64,000 nucleotides of DNA from Platanthera guangdongensis (taxonomy: Eukaryota > Streptophyta > Magnoliopsida > Asparagales > Orchidaceae): contig CM077166.1 in the NCBI GenBank assembly GCA_039583875.1, positions 92,068,564 through 92,132,563 on the forward strand, given 5' to 3'. Shown here one piece after another: positions 1-11,591 of the stretch. The notes beneath the pieces were generated by a model. The model was not told where the DNA came from and did not search any database. It worked only from the letters and a program-made list of their open reading frames with translations. Within the stretch, counting starts at the first letter, position 1; every line of letters starts with the position of its first letter. Both the position numbers and the translations under genes were made by a program.

Positions 1-2
1 AC

Positions 3-3000
3 TTCGAGTGGCACAACCTGACGGATCCCCAAAAGGTCCAAGTTGCCCGGATGAAGTTAACAAGTCGTGCAAAGACGTTCTGGCTGAATGAGGAGCGAAG
101 ATTAGGAACCGGACACGTAGCTCCCCTTATAGGTTGGCCAGTAATGAAGAACCTGTTGACCGATCAGTACGTTCCCGCGTACCATCGGACACAGATGTTC
201 GATGAGCTTGCCACTCTGCGGTAGTGCTCAAGCTCGGTAGCTGAATATATGGGTGAACTTAAGGACCGAATGGTGCGATGTGACCTTAGGGAGATTCTCG
301 AAGTCACTTTATCTAGATTTCGAAAGGGCCTTAACCCCGATATCCAAAGGAAGCTCTTGCGATATGGGCATACGGACTTGAGCACGACTTTCAATGCCGC
401 CTTGCACATTGAAAAACACCTAGCCTCTAAGGCTCACTCCCGTTACGCTCATGCGAAGCACAAGTCCACCACTGGGGCATCTTCTTCCACATATCCTGAT
501 AAGGGAAAGTTTAAATCTACCGAGTCGAAGTCAATCGTGATCACCGTTAGGAACTCCAAGAACCCTTCGAGTGAGCGTGTCCCTATCGGGAAGGTTAGCA
601 AGGCTAACACCACTTGTTACTCTTGCGGCATTCAAGGCCACTATTCCTACGAATGCCCAACAAAGACAAAAACTATAGCCTTGTTAGAGCCAACTACCGA
701 CCCTGATGATTATGTATACGAGGCCGCAGAAGAGAGTGACCCCGAAGGAGTCCCTAGTGACTTAGAGGACGATCACCCCCTTATGGTGATGCGTTGTATT
801 TTGACCACTCCTCGTCCATTAGATGATTGGAAGAGGACGAGCATATTTTCTCTGATTTTTAAGAGTGGCGAGAAGCTTTGCAAGCTGATTATTGATAGTG
901 GTAGCTTCGTGAACGTCATATCTGAGAACGTCGTAGCACGTATGAACTTGGTCACGGAACCACACCCGACCCCATACCAGGTCGCTTGGATCAACAAGCT
1001 CTCTGTACCCGTTACCAAGCGATGTCCTGGTCCCACTCTCATTCAAATCCTACATTGATGAGGTGTGGTGTGATGTCCTTCCGATGGACGCTTGCCATGT
1101 GTTGTTAGGCCGCCCTTGGCTATACGACCGTGATGTTACACATTTTGGTAGAGCCAACACTTATGAGTTCAAATTCAATGGCAAAACCATCACTTTGAAG
1201 ACGACCATCCCAAAGGAGCCCGTAGTCTTGGCTAAGCACACCACTATCCCGTTAGAACGGAAAACGTTGAATCTCGTTGGTAGGAAAGAGTTTGAGAGAG
1301 ATCCGTTCTTTGATGGAATTATGTATGCGCTAGTCCTCTTAAGTGCGAAGCCCGATTCTAGCATTTTGGATGAGCTACCTAGTGAGTTACGGGTACTATT
1401 GGAAGAGTATAGGGACGTGTACCCGGATGAGTTGCCGTCCACGTTACCCCCTCTTAGGAATATCCAGCATGCGATAGATCTCATCCCGGGGTCTTCCTTG
1501 CCAAACTAGCCCCATTATCGACTCCACCCCACGGCTCACCTAGAGTTGCAGTCTCAGATCGAGGGCTTGCTAGCGAAAAGTTTTATAAGGACTAGTATGA
1601 GTCCATGTGCTGTACCAGCCCTACTTGCCCCCAAGAAGGATGGTACATGGAGGATGTGCGTTGATAGCCGGGCTATCAACAAAATCACCATCAAGTATAG
1701 GTTCCCCATTACCCTACGCCGTCACGACTCAATTTTTGTAGTTGTGGATGGGTTTTCAAAGATGGCTTATTTCATCCCGTGCAGTAGGACAAATGATGTG
1801 TCTCACGTCGCTAAGCTTTATTTTAAAGAAATCGTTAGTCACCGTGGAGTGCCCAAGACCATAGTGTCGGATAGGGACGTAAAATTCACTAGTTATTTTT
1901 GGAAGACTCTTTGGATATTAATGGGAACGAAATTATTGTTTTCCTCTGCCTATCATCCCCAAACTGATGGGCAGACGGAAGTGGTTAATCGGAGCTTAGG
2001 AAATTTGTTACGATGCCTCGTGAGTGATCACAAGAGCACTTGGGATCTTCTCCTTCCCCATGCCCAATTAGCCTACAATAATTTCAAGAATCGGTCTACG
2101 GGTCTGTCTCCAAATGAGATTGTCCACGGGTATAAGGCTCCTGTGCCGCTTGACTTGGTGTCGTTGCCCCCAACGTACAAGGCAAGTCAGTTTGCACAAT
2201 CCTTCGCCCAGCACATCCATGATTTACACGCACGTATACGGGACACCTTGACTACGCAATACGACTCTTATCAAGCGCATGCTAATTTACATAGGAGAGT
2301 ATCAGACTTCAAAATTGGCGATCTAGTTTTAGTCCGTTTGGTTCCCGAACGCTTGCCAACTGGCACCGTTAAAAATTTAGCACCAAAGCGCGCCGGCCCT
2401 TTTCGGATTATTAAAAAGCTATGTGACAACGCTTTCGTTTTGGACTTGCCTGCTGATTGGGGTATCTCCCCCATTTTTAATGTTTCGGATTTAACGATGT
2501 TTGTGTCACCACCACAAGAGTTGATTTCTTTGTCGTCTTCTTCTCCCACTAAAAATTCACATGGGTTGGGGAGTGTTAGTACGGATGATCTCTCTCTTTC
2601 GGTCCCCACAGGTATATCATCGGATGGTAAGTTGCCTTCTTTCCTGTCTACTGCTAATATGTTCCCCAGGTTTCCACTGGCGTTCTCCACTCCAGAGATG
2701 ATACTTGATGCTGAGCCTGTTACCACTGCTGATGGCGACACCCACCGCTTTCTCATCCGTTGGCGTGATCGGCCCCCTTCGGATGACTCTTGGCTACTCG
2801 AGACGGAGCTGCAGAGTTTGGATGCCGCTCTCCTTCACCGTTATCGCTTGGACCACGCTACGGAGATGCGTGCATTTGAGCGGGGGAGGATTGATGGTGC
2901 GGCCCCTCCTCCACCGGTTGAAGACGATGTTGATGATGTTGTTGATGATCCGGTTGCTAAGGCCATACGACTCAAGGACGTGAGGCGGCACGATGACGCT

Positions 3001-3060
3001 AACGGACGGCTACGCTACAACCTCTGCCCGCGCCGTGCTACCGCCACGGCAACGCCTTAG
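3..3060 (+). pseudogene. Broken gag-pol polyprotein of gypsy A1
   Basis: The frame opens in gag at base 3. There is an in-frame stop at 222-224, then gag continues through a CCHC knuckle (CYSCGIQGHYSYEC, about 619-660) and acidic linker to a protease motif IIDSGS near 890. A frameshift near 1030 moves to the next frame, and a TAG at 1507-1509 replaces a Gln codon. RT begins with the MCVDSRA motif near 1650 and stops after about 20 residues at a deletion junction near 1711. Reading continues in frame into the integrase catalytic core ([16 protein letters not shown]) and a chromodomain-like segment ([15 protein letters not shown], about 2749-2793), ending at 3060. The last 56 codons lie inside the 3' LTR. 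It cannot encode a working replicase. Confidence 0.85.
2879..2891 (+). other. Polypurine tract of gypsy A1
   Basis: The purine-rich run GCGGGGGAGGAT immediately precedes TGATGG, taken as the LTR start. The matching run stands at the same place in the complete copy, where the right target duplication confirms this LTR boundary. The tract is also coding sequence for the integrase tail. Confidence 0.65.
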
Positions 3061-4027
3061 TTTATATATTTCCTTTTCGTGTACTTTATTTTATAATTGG
3101 AATATAAAATTATCCTATGCTTATGTGATAATTTTATATTCATTGCATGTGTTGTTGTATTTTCAATTTGAACTATTTTAGTTTTGGTGTGCAATTAGCC
3201 ATTCGGATGGATGAGATTAAATCTCCATCATGAAGGGCTAAGGCTTATTTGTAACTCCTATTAGCCATTCGGATGGATGAGATTAAATCTCCATCATGAA
3301 GGGCTAAGGCTTATTTGTAACTCCTATTTAAAGGAGGCTATCATGAAGAGTTAAAGCAATTGGAAAAGAAACCTAAAAAAACCCCTTGTAGAAATTTCGG
3401 CCACCATGGAGAAGTCCATAGCCGCCCCCTCCCCTTTGGTGTGAAGCCAAGCCTTGCCTCCTCCATCCCCGTTCGGTGCGACTCCGGCGTGGCTTCCTTC
3501 GGTGCGACTCCTTGGAAGAAGGTTGCAAACCATTCGGTGCGACGCCGGTGGATCCGTGGAGAGAGTGATTCTCCCACAGTTATCTCGTGTGAACGTTTTC
3601 CGGTTGGGTAATCTCTTTCCCCTCCCTTGTGTGATTTCTTCTCTTTAGTTGTGGTGGATTTCGCTCATCGTTTACTCCGGATCTTTAATTTAATCGCTGC
3701 AAGTTTTGAATCGAAATCGCCGTTGCAAGGCTTTTATTTCCGGATCGGGTGGATCCTATTTGCTTGAGCAGATCTTGGCCTATAGCCTTGGTCTTGCTCT
3801 CAAAAAGGAGTGGCAACTTTTGTGTTTTCTTGGGGAATAATCCGACTCAAATTTCCGATCGTTGTTTTCGAGTCGACCATTCCTCCTTTGTTGTTTGTGC
3901 TGCGTTTTGTGACGAGGAAATATTGTGGGCGATAGGTGCTGTGTAGGTGCGGTAGATCTACGACGTGTTGTGCGTAGGGAGAGCGTTAGTTTCGCGGAGA
4001 TCTCCGTTTCTGGATAACCCTACATCA
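2892..4027 (+). repeat. 3' LTR of gypsy A1
   Basis: It begins TGATGGTGCGG and ends CTACATCA, about 1.14 kb. It aligns by eye with the two 1.16-kb LTRs of the complete copy. The first 169 bases encode the end of pol. It also carries a 66-bp tandem duplication that the other copy lacks. Confidence 0.75.
3195..3326 (+). repeat. Two perfect tandem copies of a 66-bp unit in the A1 LTR
   Basis: The unit starting TTAGCCATTCGGATGG occupies 3195-3260 and is repeated at 3261-3326 with no visible difference. The LTRs at 10433 and 16596 have a single equivalent, so this is a recent duplication in this copy. Confidence 0.9.
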
Positions 4028-4098
4028 AGGATGCTAGAGGTGCAACTTATGGATTGGAATCCGCAATGAGAGAATCTCATCCTCAGCTGTTGTCCTAG
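4028..4098 (+). pseudogene. Integrase C-terminal tail of gypsy B
   Basis: The reading frame ends ESAMRESHPQLLS then TAG at 4096-4098. It closely matches the end of the pol of element C (ESAMREAHPHLFS, minus strand near 33700). The upstream part of the element is displaced by A1, whose LTR ends at 4027 within this coding stretch. The internal spacer and LTR of the same element follow. Confidence 0.8.
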
Positions 4099-4784
4099 TC
4101 TTCCCCAGTTAGTAATCTTGTTTAATGATTTCTTTTGTCGTGTCTCTCCCTCTGCACTCTTGTTTTGTTTCGTGTTCCATGTTTCGGGACGAAACTTCCT
4201 TTTTGGAGGGGTGACTGTAACGCCTCTGATTTTTTTCGGCAATTATTTAATCCTCTCGGTGACGTCATAGTGGCGTAAGGGGCGTTACGTTCTTTAATGT
4301 AGAGTTGACGGCGTGTCGCCGTTAGTGCGTTTTTCGCGTCTATTCGTTTGAGTCGGCCAAATTTGTGAATCCTTGTCGAAAATGGAAAATTTCATGTTGG
4401 AAAATTAAATTAATTAATTTTTGACATGCCCGTCAAGTTTCTTCGTGATCCGAGCGATATTCGAGCCTCGGCGAATTTATGAAGTTTTGTAGAATTTATG
4501 TTCGCCGTAGACTTTGAAAATTTATATCTCGAGAATGGCTCGTCGGATTTTGGTTTTGACTTCGCCGTTGGGTTCGTATGGACAGTATTCGCCTACAGTG
4601 TGAGTTTCGTTCAATTCGGCGCTCGTGTGGGCCTCCTTTTTGATCTTGTTTTTCCTTATTCAAAAATATATAAATATGATTATTTTAATATTAAAGCACT
4701 ATTCAAAAATGTGTTTTACTATTCATCTCTATAGTTTGATTTTTTGGATATATTTGTAAAAAGGACCTGTTCAGGCAATAGAAT

Positions 4785-5012
4785 TGTCGAGTGAACCATT
4801 CTGTTCTCGAGTACAGTTAGGATTCTTGTCGAGTAGTGCATGAATTGTTCTCGAGTACTGCTGTAAAGATCTCGAGTATAGTTCGAATTCTTCTCGAGTA
4901 GTGCCTGAAATGTTCTCGAGTCCTGCAATCTTTTCTTGAGTGCTATTTTCTTATTCTCGAGTATGAAATTGTAGTACTCGAGTAGACCTTTTTTCTACTT
5001 CTCGAGTACTGT
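4785..5012. repeat. CTCGAGTA palindrome array in gypsy B LTR
   Basis: About eight exact CTCGAG hexamers and several one-base variants (TTGTCGAGTAGTG) occur in roughly 230 bp, usually as TCTCGAGTACTG or TCTCGAGTAGTG. Chance would give far fewer than one. Comparable arrays occur in copia-derived sequence at 20555 and 23988. Confidence 0.85.
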
Positions 5013-5235
5013 AGGTTCCTCCAGAGAAATTTGTCCCAGTTTGCGTTCGGGCACCTTTTTGAGGGTCAAAACTGCATCGTATAAAAAACTGGTTACCATT
5101 GATTTTGTTCGTCTCGACGAGATATACAACTTCCGTGTTGATCACTTTTCTATTTGAAGCCATCGTAAATCTCTAATTCTATTTTCCGCGCACCTACACT
5201 TAAATCATCTGTTTTTCTTTCTCTTTACATAAAAG

Positions 5236-5254
5236 AATTTATATATATATATAA

Positions 5255-5315
<61 letters not shown>
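5236..5315. repeat. TA dinucleotide microsatellite
   Basis: An almost pure (TA)n run within the B LTR. The open frame read across it (poly Ile-Tyr) is a repeat artefact. Confidence 0.95.
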
Positions 5316-5317
<2 letters not shown>

Positions 5318-5785
5318 TACTTATTCTTATACTTAAGGATATATAGAAAAGAACTTCATCTTCTTCTCTTGGCCGAACTAGAGAGCGAGAGTGACGCCAG
5401 AGTTTTAAGTTTGTGAATATTCCGGTGGCCGACAACGGAGCTTCGGTGCTCAAAATTTCCAACCGATCATAGATCTGGAAAGTTCTCGTCGAGTGCTACG
5501 CCATCATGATAAAATTTTTCCAATTTCTTGAGTTTTTTCATTTTGGTTTTTCGGCCCTATCCTCTATTTCAGCCATTTTTGTTCAGATTTCGACTTCTCA
5601 CGTCTACTTTTACCCCGATCTACGACGTGGGGTGATTCGGTGGATTTTTTCGGTAAAAACGAGGCAAGTGGTGTTCTTGCTCTCCCTCTCGCTACTTTAT
5701 TCTAACTTTTTTGCCACATTTAGTTAAGTTTGTCATGTTTCAACTTCATAGAAACTTGTCTGAAGGATGGTATGAAAGATACCAC

Positions 5786-7405
5786 CCAAGGTGTTAGATC
5801 TGTTTAACTCTAGAGGGGGGGGGGGGGGTGAATAGAGTATTTTAAAATCTTGTGAGATTTTTATTATGGAATTAAAATAGTGATACTTATAGGTGTAATC
5901 AGATAGTGCAGAAAGAAAACTAATCTTATTCAGCAAGCAACACACAATAAAAATAAGAGAGTATCACAGACGACACATGAATTTTATAGTGGTTCCCCTA
6001 TAACTTGGGTACATCCACTCTTCTACCACCCTGGTAGGAATCCACTCAGGTTTTTGATCAAGTGTCCTGCCACCAATCAGGTTTTTGCTCAGGTGCCTGT
6101 CACCACAAGAGCTGCTCGGGTAGATCAGGAAACCCTTCAGGCTTTTGATCAGGTGCCCAAAAACCAAATCAAGACTTTTGATCCGGAGACTTGTAACCAA
6201 GTGTTTAACTTTTGAAGGGAGCTAGAACCCTGGGTACAGTGGGGTGAAACAAACAAAACTATATGTTGTCTTCTCTTTTCTCAAAATAACTGAGAAGACT
6301 TGTGGATCCTTAATGGTGTCAAAGCTCCCACTGAGATGAAGATCTGTTCAGGAATATTGAGAGCATTACAGGGTGAGTAGGTCTTCTTGAAAAAGTTATC
6401 CAGAAAGCTGTAGACAGATTGAAGTTGATTGTCTCTTAGAAGCTTGCTGGAAGAAGAACACTTGATGAAGACATAGCAGAAAACTTTCTCTTGAATGATA
6501 TCTTGTGTTCTGTGTGTTATCAGTTCTGTCTTGTTATCTATGTCTTCTCTACTATCTCTGCTGTCGACTAAAAGAGAAAATATCTTTTATATGTTCAGTC
6601 GAATTCCCCTTTGAATTTTGAATTCCTTTTCATTAAATGCTAACTGCCTGGAGAATAAAATGCGGCTGGAGAGAATATTTACATTAAAGAATTTCCCCAA
6701 CTGTCCCATTAAAAACATGAAGTAATTAACCTGATGAACACCATAATCAATGCTGCCACTAACGGTTATATTCAGAGAATATAAGAATTAATTATTCAGG
6801 AATTACTGCTATAGAATAAGGACAAAATAAGGGAAATTTCCAAGTCTGGAACTACACAGGAATTTTCGACCAGAGAACAGATTTCATCGACCTGAGATCC
6901 AAGTTCATCCAGCTGAGAAATCATGTTTGTCGGTTGGAGAAAGTTTGTTCGTCGACCTGAGAACCAAGTTTGTCGACCTGAGATCAGCTAACAGCTATCT
7001 GTGGAAATTCTGCCAATTCTGTGGTCCAAGTTGTTTGAGCTGATAACTTGTCTTCATCGACCTGAGTTCAGCGAAAGCACTCTGAAAGAATGTGTTGAAG
7101 TTGAACTTCCAGAATTTGTCGACCCAAGCTCGAATATCATCGAGCTCAACTCAGAGAATTTACTCTGAGTTCGTCGAGCGGAGCATGACCTTTGTCAAGC
7201 TGAGTTCGATGAATGTCGAACTCACTTCCTGAACTTGATTTTCTTCTAAGTCTGAGCTATCTGTAGTCTTCTGTTGGCTGGTCCATGCAAGGTTGAATCT
7301 AAGGACTTAGCCTAAACTCTAGGACACAATGACATGACCTTGGCTATACATGGTTTGTCAATTATCCTTATTAGTGAACCTAGCCCAAATCAAACTAGGG
7401 ATCCA
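5786..7405 (-). repeat. LTR of a SIRE-like copia element (element 1)
   Basis: On the minus strand it starts TGGATCCCTAGTTTG after a G-rich polypurine tract (ATAGCGGGGGATTTT, plus 7406-7420) and ends near a C-run CTATTCACCCCC, here a homopolymer at 5814-5828. The block reading TTTATAGTGGTTCCCC on the plus strand near 5982 is shared with the LTR at 47485-49715. Together these are typical of SIRE/Maximus copia LTRs. TCGACCTGAG-type motifs recur at 6885-7215. The low-coordinate end is approximate. Confidence 0.65.
6885..7215. repeat. Degenerate GTCGACCTGAG / TCGAGCTGAG array in the copia LTR
   Basis: Motifs such as GTCGACCTGAGA, ATCGACCTGAG, GTCGACCCAAG and TCGTCGAGC recur every 30-50 bp. The shared core is TCGA followed by a CTGAG-like tail. 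Confidence 0.65.
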
Positions 7406-7607
7406 AAAATCCCCCGCTATTTGGGTGAGGTCACTAATACAAATGAAATAAAGACATTCACAAAGCAGAAAAATATATCAAGCAGAAAAATATATCAAGC
7501 AGAAAAATTGAAATATGCAGTAGATATTTACACAGTAGCTTTGTGACATTAAATATATATAAAGTTCATACAAACAGAAACTAAATAAAATGTACTCATT
7601 TCTTCTT

Positions 7608-7847
7608 CTTTTACTTTTCCTTTTGCAAGTCCTCTTTCTCCTGGTTAGCAGGATGTGTAAACTTGATTTCCCTATTTGGATTGGCTGCTTGCCTCTTGGA
7701 CATAGTCATATCAACAGCTCCAATTATATTAAGGGAGGTAGCTCTAGGCACAACAGCCTCTGGATGTAGGTTCATGTAAGCATCTACGTTAAAGAATTTA
7801 TTAGCTTTCTCATACCTTTTTAATTCTTCCTTTCTGTATTTAGACAT
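7608..7847 (-). pseudogene. C-terminus of downstream ORF, SIRE-like element 1 (unit 1 end)
   Basis: This is the only place where the minus-strand repeat protein reaches its own end. It reads from SKYRKEELKRYEKANKFF through PRATSLNIIGAV to a basic tail ending QKEK and a stop about 200 bp before the LTR. In the other three repeat units the reading breaks right after PRATSL at the unit junction. The protein has no domain I recognise. Its position between pol and the 3' LTR matches the extra ORF of SIRE-like copia elements. Confidence 0.6.
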
Positions 7848-9122
7848 TGTAGAATATTATGATGGATCTTTTCCTTTAGCTTTATCTTTATTTATCATTG
7901 ATAATCCAACAAGTTCCTGGAACCTGTCCATTCTAGAAGTTGTCTCTATCTTTGGATCCACAAAGGGAATGGGTGGAGACTCTGGCCTTCTAGGACTGTC
8001 AGCTTTTTGTGGTTCACGAGCTTGTTGTTGCTATTGTTGATGATGTTGTTGTTGTTGATGTTATTGACTGCTTGAAGAGTACCACTACTGGTTGTTTCCT
8101 TGATATGATGAGGATCTACCTTAATGTTTGTGGTAGGTTTGAGCATATGAGGTAGGCCTCTGAGTAGTGTTGCCAGAAGCACCTGCAGCAGGTGGAGGAG
8201 GAGGACCTTTCCAATGCCTTTGAGGAGGAGGAGGAGAATATCTCCTATTTTTCTTTCTTGCCTTTTGCTAATTCTTTGACAGCCACATCAAGGCTGGCAT
8301 CCCAGGGTATGGAGTAATTTTCTGAAGGATATAATAAGGTGTATCATGTGTGGGATTTTGCATGGGAGCAGCAACTAGAGGAGCATTTCTTTTCTTTAAA
8401 ACTTTCTTCTTGGCAATAGGGCTATCATCAGAATCATCATTATGATCATCATCTTTATCAAAGGAGGATCCCTGAGTATTATCATAAAGATCATCTAGAG
8501 CTTTAAGAAGATATGTAGAAATCTGCTTTTCAGCCTGAGGCTGTACTAGAGGTTCTGGAGCTAGAGCAACTGTTTAAGGGATAGGTTCAGCAATTGATAC
8601 ATTTTCTACTTCTATATATGCCATGATTATCTCATCCAAATCAGGAAGAGGACTATCATCCATCTTATAAGTGGGAGCTGAGACAGCCTCTGGAGAAGAA
8701 ATAACCTTGGGAGCTAATATTGTTTGACTCTCAGTAACTACAAAATTGTCCTTACGTTGCTTGGCAACTGTGGGACATATTGGTGTTGTATATGGTACAA
8801 TAGCCAAATAGGACTTTAGGCAGACAACTGGAAGAGAATTTAAATAGATTGTATCAAAAGAATTTAACAGACTGAAGAGATCAACTGTGGGATTGACAAT
8901 GCAATCACCAACAGTTATTATTTATATAGTCTCTTAGCTGTATCTGTGCAGAGCATATCAATATCTGTATTTGTTGTATCTATAACCAAATAGATATCTG
9001 TATCTGTTTCTTCTACTGCTGCTGAAACTGGAGCGGCTTCTTCACTGAGCATCTCCCCCTGCCTGATTTCAGTGGTAGCTGGAATCAGGGCCCTAGAAGA
9101 AGTAGGGACAGAGGAATCATCA
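7735..9122 (-). repeat. Tandem unit 1 (about 1.39 kb) of the copia downstream ORF
   Basis: It holds, in minus-strand order, a GEMLSEEAAPV-like start, a TTPICPTVAKQRKD segment, an acidic stretch, a KITPYPGMPALMW segment, a Pro-rich tract (PPPPP), a Gln/Ser-rich low-complexity tract and an EELKRYE-containing end. Several stops and frameshifts interrupt it. Confidence 0.85.
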
Positions 9123-10432
9123 ATGAGGTAGCTCTAGGCACAATAGCCTCTGGATGTAGGTTCATGTAAGCATCTACATTAAAGAATTTATTAGCATTCT
9201 CATACCTTTTTAATTCTTCTTTTATGTATTTAGACATTGTAGAATATTGTGATGGATCTTTTCCTTCAGCTTTAGCTTTATTTATCATTGATAATCCAAC
9301 AAGTTCCTGAAACCTGGCCATTCTAGAAGTTTTCTCTATCTTTGGATCCACAAAGGGAATGGGTGGAGACTCTGGCTTTCTAGGACTGTCAGCTTTTTGT
9401 GGTTCACGAGCTTGTTGTTGCTGTTGCTGATGATGTTGATGATGTTATTATTGTTGATGTTGTTGACTGCTTGAAGAGTACCACTACTGGCTGCTTCCAT
9501 GATATGATGAGGATCTACCTTGATGTCTGGGGTAGGTTTGAGCATATGAGGTAGGACTCTGAGAGGTGTTGCCGGATGCACTAGTAGCAGGTGGAGGAGG
9601 AGGACCTATCCAATGCCTCTGAGGAGGAGGAGGAGGAGAATATCTCCTACTTTGCTTTCTTGCCTTTTGCTGATTCTTTGACAACCACATCAAGGCTAGC
9701 ATCCCAGTGTATGGAGTAATTTTTTGAAGGATATAATAAGGTGTATCATGTGTGGGATTTGGCATGGGAGCAGCAACTGGAGGAGCATTTCTTTTCTTTA
9801 AAACATTCTTCTTTGCAGTAGGGCTATCATCAGAATCATCATTATCATCATCATCTTTATTAGAGGAGGATCCCTAAGTATTATCATAAAGATCATCCAG
9901 AGCTTTCAGAAGATATGTAGAAATCTGCTTTTCAGCCTGAGGCTGTACTGGAGGTTCTGGAGCTGGAGCAACTGTTTCATGGATAGGTTCATCAATTGAT
10001 ACATTTTCTACTTTTATATCTGCCATGATTATCTCATCCAAATCAGGAAGAGGACTGTCATCCATCTTATAAGTGGGAGCTGAGACAGCCTCTAGAGAAG
10101 AAATAACCTTGGGAGCTGATATTATTTGACTCTCAGTAACTACAAAACTGTCCTTACATTGCTTGGCAACTGTGGGACTTATTGGTGTTGTATATGGTAC
10201 AATAACCAAGGAGGGCTTTAGGCAGACAACTGGAAGAGAATTTAAATAGATTGTATCAAAATAATTTAACAAACTGAAGAGATCAACTGTGGGATTGACA
10301 ATGCAGTCACCAATATTTATTATTTATATAGTCTTTATAGTTGTATCTGTGCAAAGTATATCAATATCTGTAACTGTTGTATCTATAACCATATAGATAT
10401 CTGTATCTGTTTCTTCTACTGCTGTTGAAACT
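9123..10432 (-). repeat. Tandem unit 2, main part
   Basis: A second copy of the 1.4-kb unit, interrupted at 10432 by gypsy A2. Its first 96 bases resume at 17756. The longest open piece (10272-9874) carries the segment from SLPVVCLKP through PQAEKQISTYLLKALDDLYD. Junction with unit 1 near 9122 joins PRATSL out of frame to the DDSSVPTSSR start of the next unit. Confidence 0.85.
10428..10432. repeat. Left target-site duplication AAACT of gypsy A2
   Basis: AAACT at 10428-10432 is repeated at 17756-17760. Removing the element and one copy restores the GAAACTGGAGCGGC sequence found uninterrupted at 9026 and 19157. Confidence 0.85.
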
Positions 10433-11591
10433 TGGTGTAGGGATGTTTGTGAGATGGACGTGCTTACGCTAACGGCGGGTTACCCATCACAGAACATAGA
10501 AAAAATAAGAGAGTGCTCCGACCAAAAGCGAATGAAAAGGGGTCGGTTGGCTCTCAAAATATGGGACTCGATACAACGTCCTTAGGACCTACTCTCCAAC
10601 AAGCACACAACTCATGCCTAGCCGAACTCGATACCACGACCTTAGGACCTACCTCTCCAACAAGCACACGTCTCACCGCACCTACACAAGCATCTATTCT
10701 TTTCACAATAAGCCGTCAATCGCAGCAAAATATATTTAGGAGCGGCGGTAAACGATAAGGAGGGATCAAGAACAAGTTGAGATTAACTCCCTTGTTAGCA
10801 CCAAAGCGTGCCCCAACTTGGAGAACAAGTCAAGGCTAGGCCTAGTTTGTACTCCAGCGGATCTTCCAATCCGAAAAACAAGAGGGTCAATAACAACGTT
10901 CGATTCAGATTTGCAAGCGAAAAACACTTTAAAATCGCGGAAAAGACGGTTGAATAACCTCCACAAAAATCTCACAGCAAGAAGCACAAAGATAGGGAAG
11001 AGATTACCCAACCAAGAAGAAGATCACACAATATTTGTGGGAGAATCACTCTCTCCACGGTTCCACAGGTTTCACACCGAAGGGGGCTGCTTCCTTCTTC
11101 CACGGAGTCGCACCGAGAGAAGCCACGCCGGAGTCGCACCGAACGGGGATGGAGGAGGCAAGGCTAGGCTTCACACCAAAGGGGGGGGCGGCTATTGGAA
11201 TCTCTCCATGGCCGAAATTTCTCTTAGGGGAGTTTAGGTTTTCTTCATCCAATGCATAACTCATCATAATATCCTCCTTTAAATAGGAGTTACAAAAGAG
11301 ATCTAACCATCCATGATGGAGATGAAATCTCATCCATCCGGGCGGTTACATACACATCAAGGGTTTAATAGCACACCAACATAAAAATAAAAATAATACA
11401 AGCCAAATGTTTTAAGCAATTAAAATAAAACTAAGTAAAAGTATTAAGTAAGCTTTGCGCGCCGCGGACGGAGGTTGTATCGCAGCTTTCCGTTAGCGTC
11501 CGTGGCATTGTCATGACACCGCAAATCTTTAACTTGTTGCGCCGCAGCAACCGGGTCATCATCAGGAAGTGTTGGAGGGGCCGCGCCATCA
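10433..11591 (-). repeat. 3' LTR of gypsy A2
   Basis: On the minus strand it runs from TGATGGCGCGGCC to CCCTACACCA. The boundary at 11591 is set by comparison with the 5' LTR, whose outer end abuts the target duplication. It overlaps the end of the pol frame (11444-11591). Confidence 0.88.

Larger units (their letters stand above)
1..4027 (+). mobile_element. CRM-like Ty3/gypsy retrotransposon A1, 5' end outside window, internally deleted
   Basis: This is the 3' part of a gypsy element of the same family as the complete minus-strand copy at 10433-17755. It reads gag, zinc knuckle, protease, start of reverse transcriptase, then directly integrase, chromodomain-like tail and 3' LTR. The RT core, RNase H and integrase N-terminus (about 1.47 kb in the complete copy) are missing, joined near 1711. 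Its right end (CCCTACATCA) falls inside the last pol codons of another gypsy element, so A1 inserted into that element. The left end and the left target duplication lie outside the window. The CRM-clade call rests on pol running into the 3' LTR and on the chromodomain-like tail, and is less sure than the gypsy call. Confidence 0.85.
4217..5727 (+). repeat. 3' LTR of a Tekay-like gypsy element (B), diverged
   Basis: The LTR opens TGTAACGCCTCTGA just after a purine-rich stretch (GGAGGGGTGAC). It shares many blocks with the reverse complement of element C's LTRs, for example the segment starting GTCAAGTTTC near 4434. It carries a CTCGAG array and a long TA run. The right boundary is uncertain, because sequence between about 5727 and 5785 could not be assigned. 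Confidence 0.7.

Noticed and set aside
5205..5462. Poly(Ile-Tyr) open frame on the minus strand.
   Set aside because: It is translation of a TA microsatellite.
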